A stretch of DNA of 33,565 bases, taken from the NCBI GenBank assembly GCA_011389555.1, contig JAABUD010000227.1, positions 1 to 33,565 on the forward strand, written 5' to 3'. This DNA is from Desulfotignum sp. (lineage in GTDB: Bacteria; Desulfobacterota; Desulfobacteria; Desulfobacterales; Desulfobacteraceae). The notes below the pieces were generated by a model that made no database searches, was not told the origin of the DNA, and saw nothing but the letters and a program-made list of their open reading frames with translations. Position 1 is the stretch's first letter, and every line of letters starts with the position of its first letter. Shown here piece by piece: positions 16,635 to 24,973 of this stretch. The position numbers and the translations under genes were made by a program.

Positions 16635-18338
16635 CTATTTTACCGGTTTGACCATGCACAGAGACCAGATACTGCCGATACCGTTCACCTTTTCCACCCA
16701 TCCTGTAAACCGCTTGTTCACGGTAGCCTCAATAATATGGGGATTGTATAAGGGATAATAGGGTACATCTTCCAGGATCATCTCCTGCATTCTAAAGATC
16801 ATCTGCCGGCGTTTATCAACATTGACCACCAGCCGCTGCTCCCTGGCCAGGGTGTCAAATGCTTCATTTCTGTATCCGCTCATGTTCCAGCCCCGGGGAT
16901 CATCATTTTCCGAAGAGAAAAACGCCCCCAGATAATCAGGATCCAGATTCAGTTTGCCGTATCCCAGGACAAAGGCATCAAAATCGTGTTTTCCCTTGAC
17001 GGTTTCCAGCAGGGAATTAAAGGACATGGGCCTGGCAAAGGCAGGCAGTCCCAGCTTTCTGAGCCATTCCTGGATCATGGTCCCGGCAAAGGCACGCTTG
17101 GGGTCATAATCTGCCGGCGGGGTGAGAATCACAAATTTCTCCATGTTTTCCCCTGAGGGAAGAATAATGTCCGAGGGCCTGGACAGGGTTCCATCCGCAT
17201 TCACCGGCGGCTCTTTCCAGGAATAACCGGCATCTTTAAGCATCTGCCAGGCCGCCTTTATCCGCTGCTCCGGGTCCATGCCGTCGCCGTATTTTCTCAC
17301 ATCAGGATTATGCCAGAAGTGGTTCCCCGCCGGTATAATGGAGTGCATGGGGGTGCCGTAATCCTGGAGAATCCGGTTGAGGATGAATTGTTTGTCCACC
17401 ACCGTTGCCACTGCCTGGCGCAGGATTTTATCATCAAAAGGGGGCCTGCGCAGATTGAATCCCAGGTAGTAGAGGGCGCTTTTTTTGTTAAAATGCAGGT
17501 CTATGCCGGTGTTTTCTTCCAGATCCTTGACATAGCCGGGCTGTACATCCCACCAGTAATAATCGATATCCCCTTTTTTCAAAGCCAGGATGGCCACATC
17601 GGAAGTCCCGTAAATATTGAACAAAAGATTATCCACATAAGGCCCAAGATCAAGGCCGGCTATGGTTTTGCCCTGCCCGAAAAAATAGGGGTTTTTTGTC
17701 ATGTGGAGATAGGCGCCTTTCTGGTATTCATGGAGTATGAAAGGACCTGTTCCCAAAGGTTTTTCCACCTGATAATCCTGGAGGTAGCGCAGGGGCTTTT
17801 CCGTTGCCAGGGCATCTTTGGCCACCTGTTCCCACTCTTTTTTCGATACCATGGGGGCGGTCATGATCCGGGACATGAAAATAGCGGAAGGTTCTTTTAA
17901 ATGAAACACCACGGTATGGGCATCAGGGGCCTCCACTTTTTCAATGAGTTTCCATTTGCTGTAGTACCGGGGAATTTTGAAATCAAAAAACAGCTGTTTG
18001 GTAAACAGCACATCTTCACTGGTAAAATCGGATCCGTCAGACCATTTGGCTTTCCGCAGTTTTACGGTATAGGTCAGGGCTTTTTCATCAAATACCGCAT
18101 CTTCTTCTGCCAGCCAGGGAATAATTTCCAGGGTCTGTGGATGGCGGTGGAACAACGGCTGATAGATCTGTGACAGGATGTTGCGGGAGTTGCCGTCGGT
18201 GGCAAGCCAGATGTTCAGGGATCGGGGTTCTTCCGGCAGCCCTATTCTTAAAAACACACTCTCTTCGGATTTCTGGCAGGACAACAGAGCCCCTGTTATC
18301 ACCATCAAAAAAATAGCCGGCAGCAGCACTCTGCACAC
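16635..18338 (-). CDS. Peptide ABC transporter substrate-binding lipoprotein (family 5)
   Basis: A 567-residue family 5 solute-binding protein (OppA/DppA class). I place the start at a GTG at 18338, preceded by AGGTGG and giving a clean lipoprotein signal: hydrophobic MCRVLLPAIFLMVITGALL, then SC with Cys21 as the likely lipidated residue. The mature protein shows the family blocks EEPRSLNIW, VKLRKAKWSDGSDFTSEDV and the C-terminal MQEMILEDVPYYPLY. An upstream in-frame ATG would run far into the preceding ligase gene and is rejected. The gene begins four bases after the GshB-like stop, so ligase and transporter share a transcript. The ligand is unknown. Confidence 0.92.
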   Translation of the reverse strand: MCRVLLPAIFLMVITGALLSCQKSEESVFLRIGLPEEPRSLNIWLATDGNSRNILSQIYQPLFHRHPQTLEIIPWLAEEDAVFDEKALTYTVKLRKAKWSDGSDFTSEDVLFTKQLFFDFKIPRYYSKWKLIEKVEAPDAHTVVFHLKEPSAIFMSRIMTAPMVSKKEWEQVAKDALATEKPLRYLQDYQVEKPLGTGPFILHEYQKGAYLHMTKNPYFFGQGKTIAGLDLGPYVDNLLFNIYGTSDVAILALKKGDIDYYWWDVQPGYVKDLEENTGIDLHFNKKSALYYLGFNLRRPPFDDKILRQAVATVVDKQFILNRILQDYGTPMHSIIPAGNHFWHNPDVRKYGDGMDPEQRIKAAWQMLKDAGYSWKEPPVNADGTLSRPSDIILPSGENMEKFVILTPPADYDPKRAFAGTMIQEWLRKLGLPAFARPMSFNSLLETVKGKHDFDAFVLGYGKLNLDPDYLGAFFSSENDDPRGWNMSGYRNEAFDTLAREQRLVVNVDKRRQMIFRMQEMILEDVPYYPLYNPHIIEATVNKRFTGWVEKVNGIGSIWSLCMVKPVK

Positions 18339-18342
18339 TGGT

Positions 18343-19365
18343 TTACACCACCTGCCGGGTTGGTTCTTTTTTGTTTTCCGGATTTGCTGCACTGATTTTC
18401 TCCTCAATAAAGTCCACCACACGTTTTTCAAGTTTCTGGTGGTTGAACTGGTTGATCCGCGGGATTCCTCCGGGACTGACACAATTGACTTCCACCAGCT
18501 TGTCTCCTATGATATCAATCCCCACAAAATACAGGCCGTCTTGTAACAATTTTGGCTTAATGCGACGGCAAAGGGCTTTTTGAGCCGGCGTAACCTCGTG
18601 CCTGAAGGCCAGGGCACCGGCGTGGACATTGGTGCGAAAATCTCCTGACATGGATCTGCGGCCCATGGCACCCAGAATTTCTCCATCCAGCAGAAGGATG
18701 CGCACGTCCCCTTCTTCCCTGACCCGTTGCAAATATTCCTGAACCATGATGGGCCGGCGCTCAGGATAGGGTTTTCCCGCTTTGACATAGTAGTTGATCA
18801 GGGAATTGAGATTTTCCTGGTCCTGGTTGCTGACCTTGATCACCCCGTGGCCCCCGTGGCCATGCAGGGGCTTGATGACCATGGCACCGCCGAAATCATC
18901 AATGATTTTCTTCAGACGGTACGGATCTCTGGACACATGGGTTTCCGGAATAATATCCGGAAAATTGAGAATATAGGCTTTGCTGCTGCCGTTGAGCTGG
19001 CCCAGGGTATTGTTTACCAGAAACACATTATCGCTCACAGGACCTAAAAATTCCAGCACCTCATAATTGATGGGCGGATCTTTTCTCAAAAACAGGACAT
19101 CCAGGTCTGTCACGGTTTCAAATATCAGTTCTTCCCTGTCCAGACAATGGAGGAGATCCGTCCAGTAAGCCTGGATGGAATGGTCTTTGGGCACGGAAAT
19201 ATGGCGCATTCTTGCCACCACTTCATTTTTCCGGACGTAGATATCATGGGGTTCAAGAAAATACACCTCATGGCCCCGCTGGTTGCACTCATACATGATA
19301 TGGGCAGTGGTATTCCAGACCGGATCGATCTGCCGCAAATCATCCATCAAAAATGCGATTTCCAT
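18343..19365 (-). CDS. gshB: Glutathione-synthetase-like ATP-grasp ligase (GshB family)
   Basis: A 340-residue protein with the GshB fold: N-terminal domain (MEIAFLMDDLRQIDPVWNTT), the flexible ATP-grasp loop KPLHGHGGHGV (165-175), GDVRILLLDGE (219-229), DFRTNVHAGA (242-251) and the metal-binding/glycine-site end VEVNCVSPGGIPRIN (291-305). GshB joins gamma-glutamylcysteine to glycine; E. coli GshB is 315 residues, so this one carries about 25 extra. No gamma-glutamylcysteine ligase is in the window. It is the first gene of a six-gene operon with a full peptide ABC transporter and is preceded by a candidate promoter at 19429-19457. Its true acceptor amino acid is not certain; it could make another dipeptide-extended product. 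Confidence 0.85.
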   Translation of the reverse strand: MEIAFLMDDLRQIDPVWNTTAHIMYECNQRGHEVYFLEPHDIYVRKNEVVARMRHISVPKDHSIQAYWTDLLHCLDREELIFETVTDLDVLFLRKDPPINYEVLEFLGPVSDNVFLVNNTLGQLNGSSKAYILNFPDIIPETHVSRDPYRLKKIIDDFGGAMVIKPLHGHGGHGVIKVSNQDQENLNSLINYYVKAGKPYPERRPIMVQEYLQRVREEGDVRILLLDGEILGAMGRRSMSGDFRTNVHAGALAFRHEVTPAQKALCRRIKPKLLQDGLYFVGIDIIGDKLVEVNCVSPGGIPRINQFNHQKLEKRVVDFIEEKISAANPENKKEPTRQVV

Positions 19366-19428
19366 GATACCTGTTCAAGACCTCCGGGTGTCGTTTTTTG
19401 TTTAATGTAAAATATCAAAGGTCTGTCT

Positions 19429-19457
19429 CTTGTAAGATAACACAGCTAAATTGTCAA
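19429..19457 (-). promoter_or_regulatory. Candidate promoter for the gshB-like/peptide transporter operon
   Basis: On the minus strand TTGACA (19457-19452), a 17-base spacer and TACAAG (19434-19429), which would start transcription near 19422 and leave a leader of about 57 bases. The -10 matches four of six. The divergent gap 19366-19559 also has to hold the start signals for the plus-strand radical SAM gene, for which I found no convincing hexamer pair. Confidence 0.4.
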
Positions 19458-19559
19458 ATGCTTATGTAAATTTACCGAAATAGAAGACAATCATGGCATA
19501 TTCGTGTACAATTACAAATTTTGAACAATATCAGGCAACCGAACATAAGGAAACACGGC

Positions 19560-20834
19560 ATGAAAGAAACCCTTTTTATTCAATTTTTTGGCCGGACCGG
19601 CAGCGGCTGGTTCGACCTGGGCAACGGATTTTCAGATACCTGGGACCTGTGCCGCAGCAAAGGCGATTTTCTGTGGATCCCCCTGGAACAGGATACAGAC
19701 AAATGGTATGACGAATCTGCGTATCAGCCGATTTCTCTGCCCATTGAAAAAGGTACTGTGTATGTAAGCGCAAGTTATGTCAACCAGCTTTACCAGGCAT
19801 ATCTGTGGGCAATCCAGTATCCTGATATAGAGGTCATAGTGGGGGGCCCTGTGGCATCGGAACGGTATTCACAAAAACCTGGCTGGCATTCGGTGCATTT
19901 CAAGGTTGAAAACCCATTGCCGCCCAATCTCACCCTTACAGGCCAAAGTGTTGAATCTGTGTTTGGTGTGCCCGAATTTTCAGGCGACTGGCATTTGGAA
20001 CTGCCGCCTCAGATTCCGGATGACAGCCGGATCTATTTTTCCTATACCCTTGAAAACCAGTGCTATTGGAAAAAATGTCCTTTCTGTTCCATTGCCCGGC
20101 ACTCTGCGGATCATTTCAGAAAACGGCCGGTACTGGACCTGGCGTTCCAAAATCTGGATTACAAGGGACATAAAATCGTGCGGCTCAATACCGGGTCCAT
20201 GACCCCGGAACATATCCGGAAACTGCTGCCCATGCTGCCTGTCAAACCGGATATGGAGTACCGGTTTTTCATGCGGGCCGCTGCGGCGGAAACACGGGCC
20301 ATGAAAGACGCGGTGGCCAGAATGGGAAATAATCTTCCCGACTGCACCCTGGGCTTTGGTATTGAATTTCCCTCCAACCGCATGTGGCAATATCTGAACA
20401 AGGGCACCCATATGGCAGACGTGCTGAAAACCCTTGAATTCTGTACTGAAACCGGCTTCAAGGTCAATGCCAATGTCATTTTGGGCTGGAACAACCTGAC
20501 GGAGCAGGACATCAAAGATCTGGAAGGATTCATGCAGCGCCTTTCCGGAAAAACCGTCACCACCCTGCAGCTGCGCTGGTTGTTCGCCCACCCCTACACC
20601 CCGATCTACGATACCTATGACGGGGTTCAAAACAGTATCCGCTTAGGCCCCTTCAACTGCGGATTTCATGTCACCATTCCCCCGGACCAACTGGAATTGA
20701 ACCTGGCGGCGGCAGAGATCATGAAAAAGGTGTGTGACAAAAAAGGGATACAGCTTCAGGGATACAAAAATCTGAACAAGGGCAGGTCATCCATCAAGAC
20801 CAAATATCTGCTTGACAATACAGAAAAATTGTAA
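19560..20834 (+). CDS. Radical SAM protein with CX4CX2C motif
   Basis: A 424-residue protein. The start at 19560 has TAAGGA eight bases upstream; a TTG at 19521 in the same frame would add 13 residues and lacks such support. Residues about 60-100 resemble a reduced cobalamin-binding Rossmann half (VYVSASYVNQLYQAY, then EVIVGGPVAS). The radical SAM cluster motif is CX4CX2C at Cys168, Cys173 and Cys176 (QCYWKKCPFCSIAR), nearly the same as in the radical SAM gene at 10880. The barrel part includes GFGIEFPSNRMWQYLNKGTHM. It is divergent from the gshB-like operon and heads the set with the SUMF1-fold and translocase-like genes. The substrate is unknown. Confidence 0.83.
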   Translation: MKETLFIQFFGRTGSGWFDLGNGFSDTWDLCRSKGDFLWIPLEQDTDKWYDESAYQPISLPIEKGTVYVSASYVNQLYQAYLWAIQYPDIEVIVGGPVASERYSQKPGWHSVHFKVENPLPPNLTLTGQSVESVFGVPEFSGDWHLELPPQIPDDSRIYFSYTLENQCYWKKCPFCSIARHSADHFRKRPVLDLAFQNLDYKGHKIVRLNTGSMTPEHIRKLLPMLPVKPDMEYRFFMRAAAAETRAMKDAVARMGNNLPDCTLGFGIEFPSNRMWQYLNKGTHMADVLKTLEFCTETGFKVNANVILGWNNLTEQDIKDLEGFMQRLSGKTVTTLQLRWLFAHPYTPIYDTYDGVQNSIRLGPFNCGFHVTIPPDQLELNLAAAEIMKKVCDKKGIQLQGYKNLNKGRSSIKTKYLLDNTEKL

Positions 20835-20906
20835 TTGGATACCTGTTATGATTTGCGTTTGACACGGTGACATATACGTTGCAACCATCATTCAGGATTT
20901 TCCATT

Positions 20907-21764
20907 ATGAACGACATGCGGTCACGGACGTTTTTTTTTCCTGCTCTGAAAAGAACGGGGTGCCTATTTTCATGGATTTTGTTTGCCGGCCTGATCTGTA
21001 TGGCTTCCAGCGGGATGGCCCAGGAAAAAAAACTCACCAATCATCTGGGCATGAGTTTTATCCGTGTGGAACCCGGCCGCTTTCAAATGGGAAGCCCGGA
21101 CACAGAAACCCACCGAAAAAGCAATGAATCACGGCACTGGGTCGAAATCAGTGAACCGTTCTATCTTCAGGAAACCGAGGTCACCCTGGAACAATGGCGG
21201 GCCATTATGGGAAAAGCCTTTTTTCTGAAAAAAAAAGGGGGGCCCCGGACCCCGGTGACCCGGGTATCGTACTATGACTGCCAGAAATTCATCAGAAAAT
21301 TGAATCAGATGGATACCGGCCGGTACCGGCTTCCTTTGGAAAAAGAATGGGAATATGCCTGCCGGGCCGGAACCACCACGGCCTACAGCTGGGGAAATGA
21401 CATTGACTGCACCAAAGCCATGTATGCCAATACCCCCAAAAGGCATGGGGTATGCAGCCAGCACTATCGATCTATGGGACTGCCGGTAAACAGCCCGGCC
21501 CCGGTGGCATCATTTTCACCCAACCCATGGGGGTTTTACGATATGCACGGCAATGTCTGGGAATGGTGCCAGGATGAATATACGGGTGATATCAGGGATC
21601 CCGGAGTCAACACATATGATCTGTTTTCCACCAGGCCCCGGGTACGCAGAGGCGGCAGCTGGTATCTGTACGGCAGGTACCTGCGCAGTGCCAACCGCAC
21701 TTACGCCCATCCCGGCGCCCGATTCCAGACAACCGGATTCCGGCTCATTCTCGAGGTGGATTGA
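20907..21764 (+). CDS. Exported SUMF1/FGE-sulfatase-domain protein
   Basis: A 285-residue protein with a signal-peptide-like N-terminus (basic start, hydrophobic residues about 18-38, ending SSGMAQ), then a SUMF1/formylglycine-generating-enzyme fold: PGRFQMGSP (about 59-67), RLPLEKEWEYACRAGTTTAYSWGN, GFYDMHGNVWEWCQDEY and RGGSWYLYGRYLRSANR. True formylglycine-generating enzymes have catalytic cysteines just after the RGGSW motif; here that stretch has none, so sulfatase activation is unlikely and a binding or structural role is more probable. There is a 72-base gap from the radical SAM gene, and its stop overlaps the next start (TGATG), implying coupling to the translocase-like protein. Confidence 0.85.
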   Translation: MNDMRSRTFFFPALKRTGCLFSWILFAGLICMASSGMAQEKKLTNHLGMSFIRVEPGRFQMGSPDTETHRKSNESRHWVEISEPFYLQETEVTLEQWRAIMGKAFFLKKKGGPRTPVTRVSYYDCQKFIRKLNQMDTGRYRLPLEKEWEYACRAGTTTAYSWGNDIDCTKAMYANTPKRHGVCSQHYRSMGLPVNSPAPVASFSPNPWGFYDMHGNVWEWCQDEYTGDIRDPGVNTYDLFSTRPRVRRGGSWYLYGRYLRSANRTYAHPGARFQTTGFRLILEVD

Positions 21765-24700
21765 TGCGCGCCAAACTCTTAAGCTTCCTGAAAATCTATG
21801 AAGAAGAAATCAGCCTGTTTTTATGGACGGCCGCCCTGCTTTTCATTATCCGAAGCTCGGGCATTATCCTGAACAACTATGCGGAAACCGCTTTTTTGAA
21901 ACGGTATGGTGTGGAATTCATGCCGGCGGTAAATATGCTCAATGCCGTGGCCACTTTCTTCATCACCGGATTTCTGACCGTGTTTTTAAGCAAGACCTCC
22001 GGGGCCAGGCTTCTGTATTATATTTTTATTTTTTCAGGGATCATCGTCACCGTCATCCGCCTGCTCATTCCTTTTGGTTTCGAACTGCTGTATCCGTTGC
22101 TGTTCATGCTCAAAAGCCAGTTTGAACTGTTGCAGGCACTGCTGTTCTGGAACATGTGCAACGATCTGTTCAACACCCGCCAGTCCAAAAGATTGTTCCC
22201 GCTTCTCACCGCCGGCGGGGTGATCGGGCTGATCCTGGGCAGTTTCGGCACCCCCTATTTTGCAAGCCTTTTCAGTCTGGACAACCTGTTATACCTGTAT
22301 CTGGTCACCACCATCATGGGTGCGCTGCTGATACAGGCCATGGGACGAAGCTACGCCACGCTGATCTACACGGAAAAAACAGGGAAAACCGCGAAGAAAA
22401 AACCTCCCATGGTGGAGGAAATCAAACGGATCTATCCTCTGGTCAAAGATTCCATCCTGGTCAAAATTGTCCTGGTTCTCACATTCATGCCGAACGTGGT
22501 CATCCCCATCATGAACTATCAGTTCAATTATGCCGTGAATGAACAATTTGCCTCGGAAAGCGCCATGATTCAATTTTTCGGTTATTTCAGAGGCAGTCTG
22601 TACATCGTCAGTCTGTTCATTCTCCTGTTCGTGGGTCGGATCTATGGAAAATGGGGATTGCCGGTGGCCCTCATGTTTCATCCCTTCAACTATATGCTGG
22701 CGTTTTTTGCCTTCCTGTTCCGGTTTGACGTTTTTTCCGCCATGTATGCCAGGATGTCCACCAACATTATCCGCACCACCATCAATATGCCGGCCAACAG
22801 CATACTCATCGGGCTGTTTCCCGAATCCTACCGGAACATGATCCGGCCGTTTCTGCGGGGAACGGTGGTCCGGATTGCATTGTTCACAGGCTCGACATTG
22901 ATTTTGCTGTCAACCCCGTTATTTCATCCCCGGTATCTGACCCTGGTGGCCCTGCCGTTCATGATCGCCTGGGTGGCGGCCCCGTTTGTGCTCAAGTCCA
23001 ATTACTCGAAAATTCTGCTGGACCTGATCTCCAAAAACATGCTGGATATCAAGAGCATGGACCAGAAGGAACTGGGACAGATATTCAACCAGGAAAAAAC
23101 CCTGTCCAGCCTGGAAAATTCTTTTCTGTCCGCCCGGGGAAAGGATGCGGTCTGGTATGCCAGACTGTTGAAAAATTTTTCACCCGCCAGCCTGGATCAG
23201 CTGATTATCAACAACCTGGAAAACCAGGATGAGGCTACCCAGGTGGCACTCATTAAAATGATCACGCCCGAATCCGGCCCCCGGGCAGCCCGGGACCTGA
23301 TCCCCATGCTGTCTTCAAAACGACCCGAGACGACCATTGCCATACTGAAACTCATCCACCGGCACGGCATCGACACAAAGGATTCTCCGATCCTGTCCCG
23401 GTTTCTCTCAAGTTCCCATCCGGTAATCAAAGGGTTTGCCGGGGCCTGTATTCACATCGATCAGCCAGAAAAGCTTCCGCCGCTTATTGCCGGGTGGCTG
23501 GCTGAAAATGATCCGGTATCCCGCCAGTCAGGCATTATCTGCGCCGGATTGAGCCGGAACCAGAAATGGATCCCGGAACTCAAACATATGCTCAAGACCC
23601 CTGGCATCGATCCTGTCATTCCGGATATCCTCATTGCCTTGTCCCGGCTTCAAGCCGACGAGATCAACACCTTGGCACTGAATTATCTGTCCCATGACCG
23701 GTCGGATGTTCGAAGAGCTGCGCTGGACGCTTTGTCCATTGTCGATGACGACACCCTCCAGAAAACCGTTCTGCTGATGGGTGATCCATCGGACGAGATC
23801 CATGAATTTGCCAGAGAAAAAATCAGAACCGCCGCCTATCAGAATCCCTGGTTGCTGGTGGAATCCCTGGGGTTGCCGGCCACTCGGATACGCAAAGGTC
23901 TTTTCACTCTTTTGGATACCCTGGATATCAAAGAGTTCGATGTGTTGATCTTTGCCAAAAAGAACCTGAAAAAATCCTATGAATACCTGGCCATGGCCGC
24001 ATCTTTGGAAAACCTGCCCCAGGGACCCATGCGGGACCTGGCCATATCGCATCTGGTGGAAAGAAAAGAACTGGTTTTAGAAAACATTCTCCGGGTTTTG
24101 GCCATCCATGATCAAACCGGCCGGATGCGGACCGCCTGGCAGGGAATCTTTTCCGCAGATACCCGCCAGCGGGCCAATGCCATAGAGCTGCTCAATGATA
24201 TTCTGGACCGGAAAACCTTCAACACCATGCTGCCGCTGCTGGAAAGTCCCAATACCGCCATCACCCTGGCAGACGGCAAAAAAATGGTTAAAATCCCCGA
24301 ATTTTCCCCGGACGGCAAACAAGCCGCATCTGCACTGCTGTCTTCCCCGGACTGGGTGGATGTGATCCTGGGACTGGGGCTGATCGGGGAGATCCACGAC
24401 CTGCAACCGGCATCGGATTGGAGTCACGACCTGACACAATCCGAGAACCCACATATTTCAAAGGAAGCCCACATGATCTTGAAAAAAACGAAATCAACGC
24501 CAGACACGGATGCCCCGGCCACATTGTCTTTGGGTGAAAAGATACTTCTTTTAAAGGAAATCGACATTTTTTCCGGGTTGACGGCTTCGGAGCTGGCTGC
24601 CATCGCTTCGGTGACCGAAGAAATGGCGCTTGCCAGGGACCAGGATGTTATCAAACAGAACAGCATTGGTGAAACCGTATATTTGATCATTGAGGGCCGG

Positions 24701-24967
24701 GTTTCGGTGATCATGGTAAAAGAGGACGGAAACGAATCTATAATCGATGAAATGGATTCCGGTGCGGCTTTCGGAGAAATGGCATTGATCGACAATTCCC
24801 CCCGATCCGCTACCATCCGGACCATCACCCCGTGCCGGTTTCTGATGCTCCATAAACAGGAATTCAAGGAAACCGCCATGGAATTTCCACGCATCTCTCT
24901 GCAGATCTGCTCGGTTTTGAGCCAGCGAATCCGGCATCTGCATTCCCTGGTCCAGGAAAAAAAATGA
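21764..24967 (+). CDS. Nucleotide-translocase-like membrane protein with HEAT repeats and cyclic-nucleotide-binding domain
   Basis: A 1067-residue three-part protein. Residues about 15-420 form a 10-12-helix membrane domain of MFS/ADP-ATP-translocase type (GVEFMPAVNMLNAVATFFITGF; LLTAGGVIGLILGSFGTPYFAS). Residues about 440-900 are a soluble helical repeat region with HEAT-like units (for example SDVRRAALDALSIVDDDTL). Residues about 930-1065 are a cyclic-nucleotide-binding domain whose phosphate-binding cassette FGEMALIDNSPRSA (1003-1016) keeps the key Glu1005 and Arg1014. This suggests a transporter or membrane sensor gated by cAMP/cGMP-like ligand. The start ATG overlaps the upstream stop and has GAGGTGG upstream. 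The gene ends six bases from the convergent PP-loop gene. Confidence 0.82.
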   Translation: MRAKLLSFLKIYEEEISLFLWTAALLFIIRSSGIILNNYAETAFLKRYGVEFMPAVNMLNAVATFFITGFLTVFLSKTSGARLLYYIFIFSGIIVTVIRLLIPFGFELLYPLLFMLKSQFELLQALLFWNMCNDLFNTRQSKRLFPLLTAGGVIGLILGSFGTPYFASLFSLDNLLYLYLVTTIMGALLIQAMGRSYATLIYTEKTGKTAKKKPPMVEEIKRIYPLVKDSILVKIVLVLTFMPNVVIPIMNYQFNYAVNEQFASESAMIQFFGYFRGSLYIVSLFILLFVGRIYGKWGLPVALMFHPFNYMLAFFAFLFRFDVFSAMYARMSTNIIRTTINMPANSILIGLFPESYRNMIRPFLRGTVVRIALFTGSTLILLSTPLFHPRYLTLVALPFMIAWVAAPFVLKSNYSKILLDLISKNMLDIKSMDQKELGQIFNQEKTLSSLENSFLSARGKDAVWYARLLKNFSPASLDQLIINNLENQDEATQVALIKMITPESGPRAARDLIPMLSSKRPETTIAILKLIHRHGIDTKDSPILSRFLSSSHPVIKGFAGACIHIDQPEKLPPLIAGWLAENDPVSRQSGIICAGLSRNQKWIPELKHMLKTPGIDPVIPDILIALSRLQADEINTLALNYLSHDRSDVRRAALDALSIVDDDTLQKTVLLMGDPSDEIHEFAREKIRTAAYQNPWLLVESLGLPATRIRKGLFTLLDTLDIKEFDVLIFAKKNLKKSYEYLAMAASLENLPQGPMRDLAISHLVERKELVLENILRVLAIHDQTGRMRTAWQGIFSADTRQRANAIELLNDILDRKTFNTMLPLLESPNTAITLADGKKMVKIPEFSPDGKQAASALLSSPDWVDVILGLGLIGEIHDLQPASDWSHDLTQSENPHISKEAHMILKKTKSTPDTDAPATLSLGEKILLLKEIDIFSGLTASELAAIASVTEEMALARDQDVIKQNSIGETVYLIIEGRVSVIMVKEDGNESIIDEMDSGAAFGEMALIDNSPRSATIRTITPCRFLMLHKQEFKETAMEFPRISLQICSVLSQRIRHLHSLVQEKK

Positions 24968-24973
24968 CACGTA

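Noticed and set aside
19366..19559. A search for a RiPP precursor peptide or a plus-strand promoter in the gap before the third radical SAM gene
   Set aside because: The only open frame there (from 19493) runs out of frame into the radical SAM gene, and TTGTCA at 19451 has no matching -10 box.
20907..21764. Calling this gene a true formylglycine-generating enzyme
   Set aside because: The cysteines needed after RGGSW are absent and no sulfatase lies nearby.
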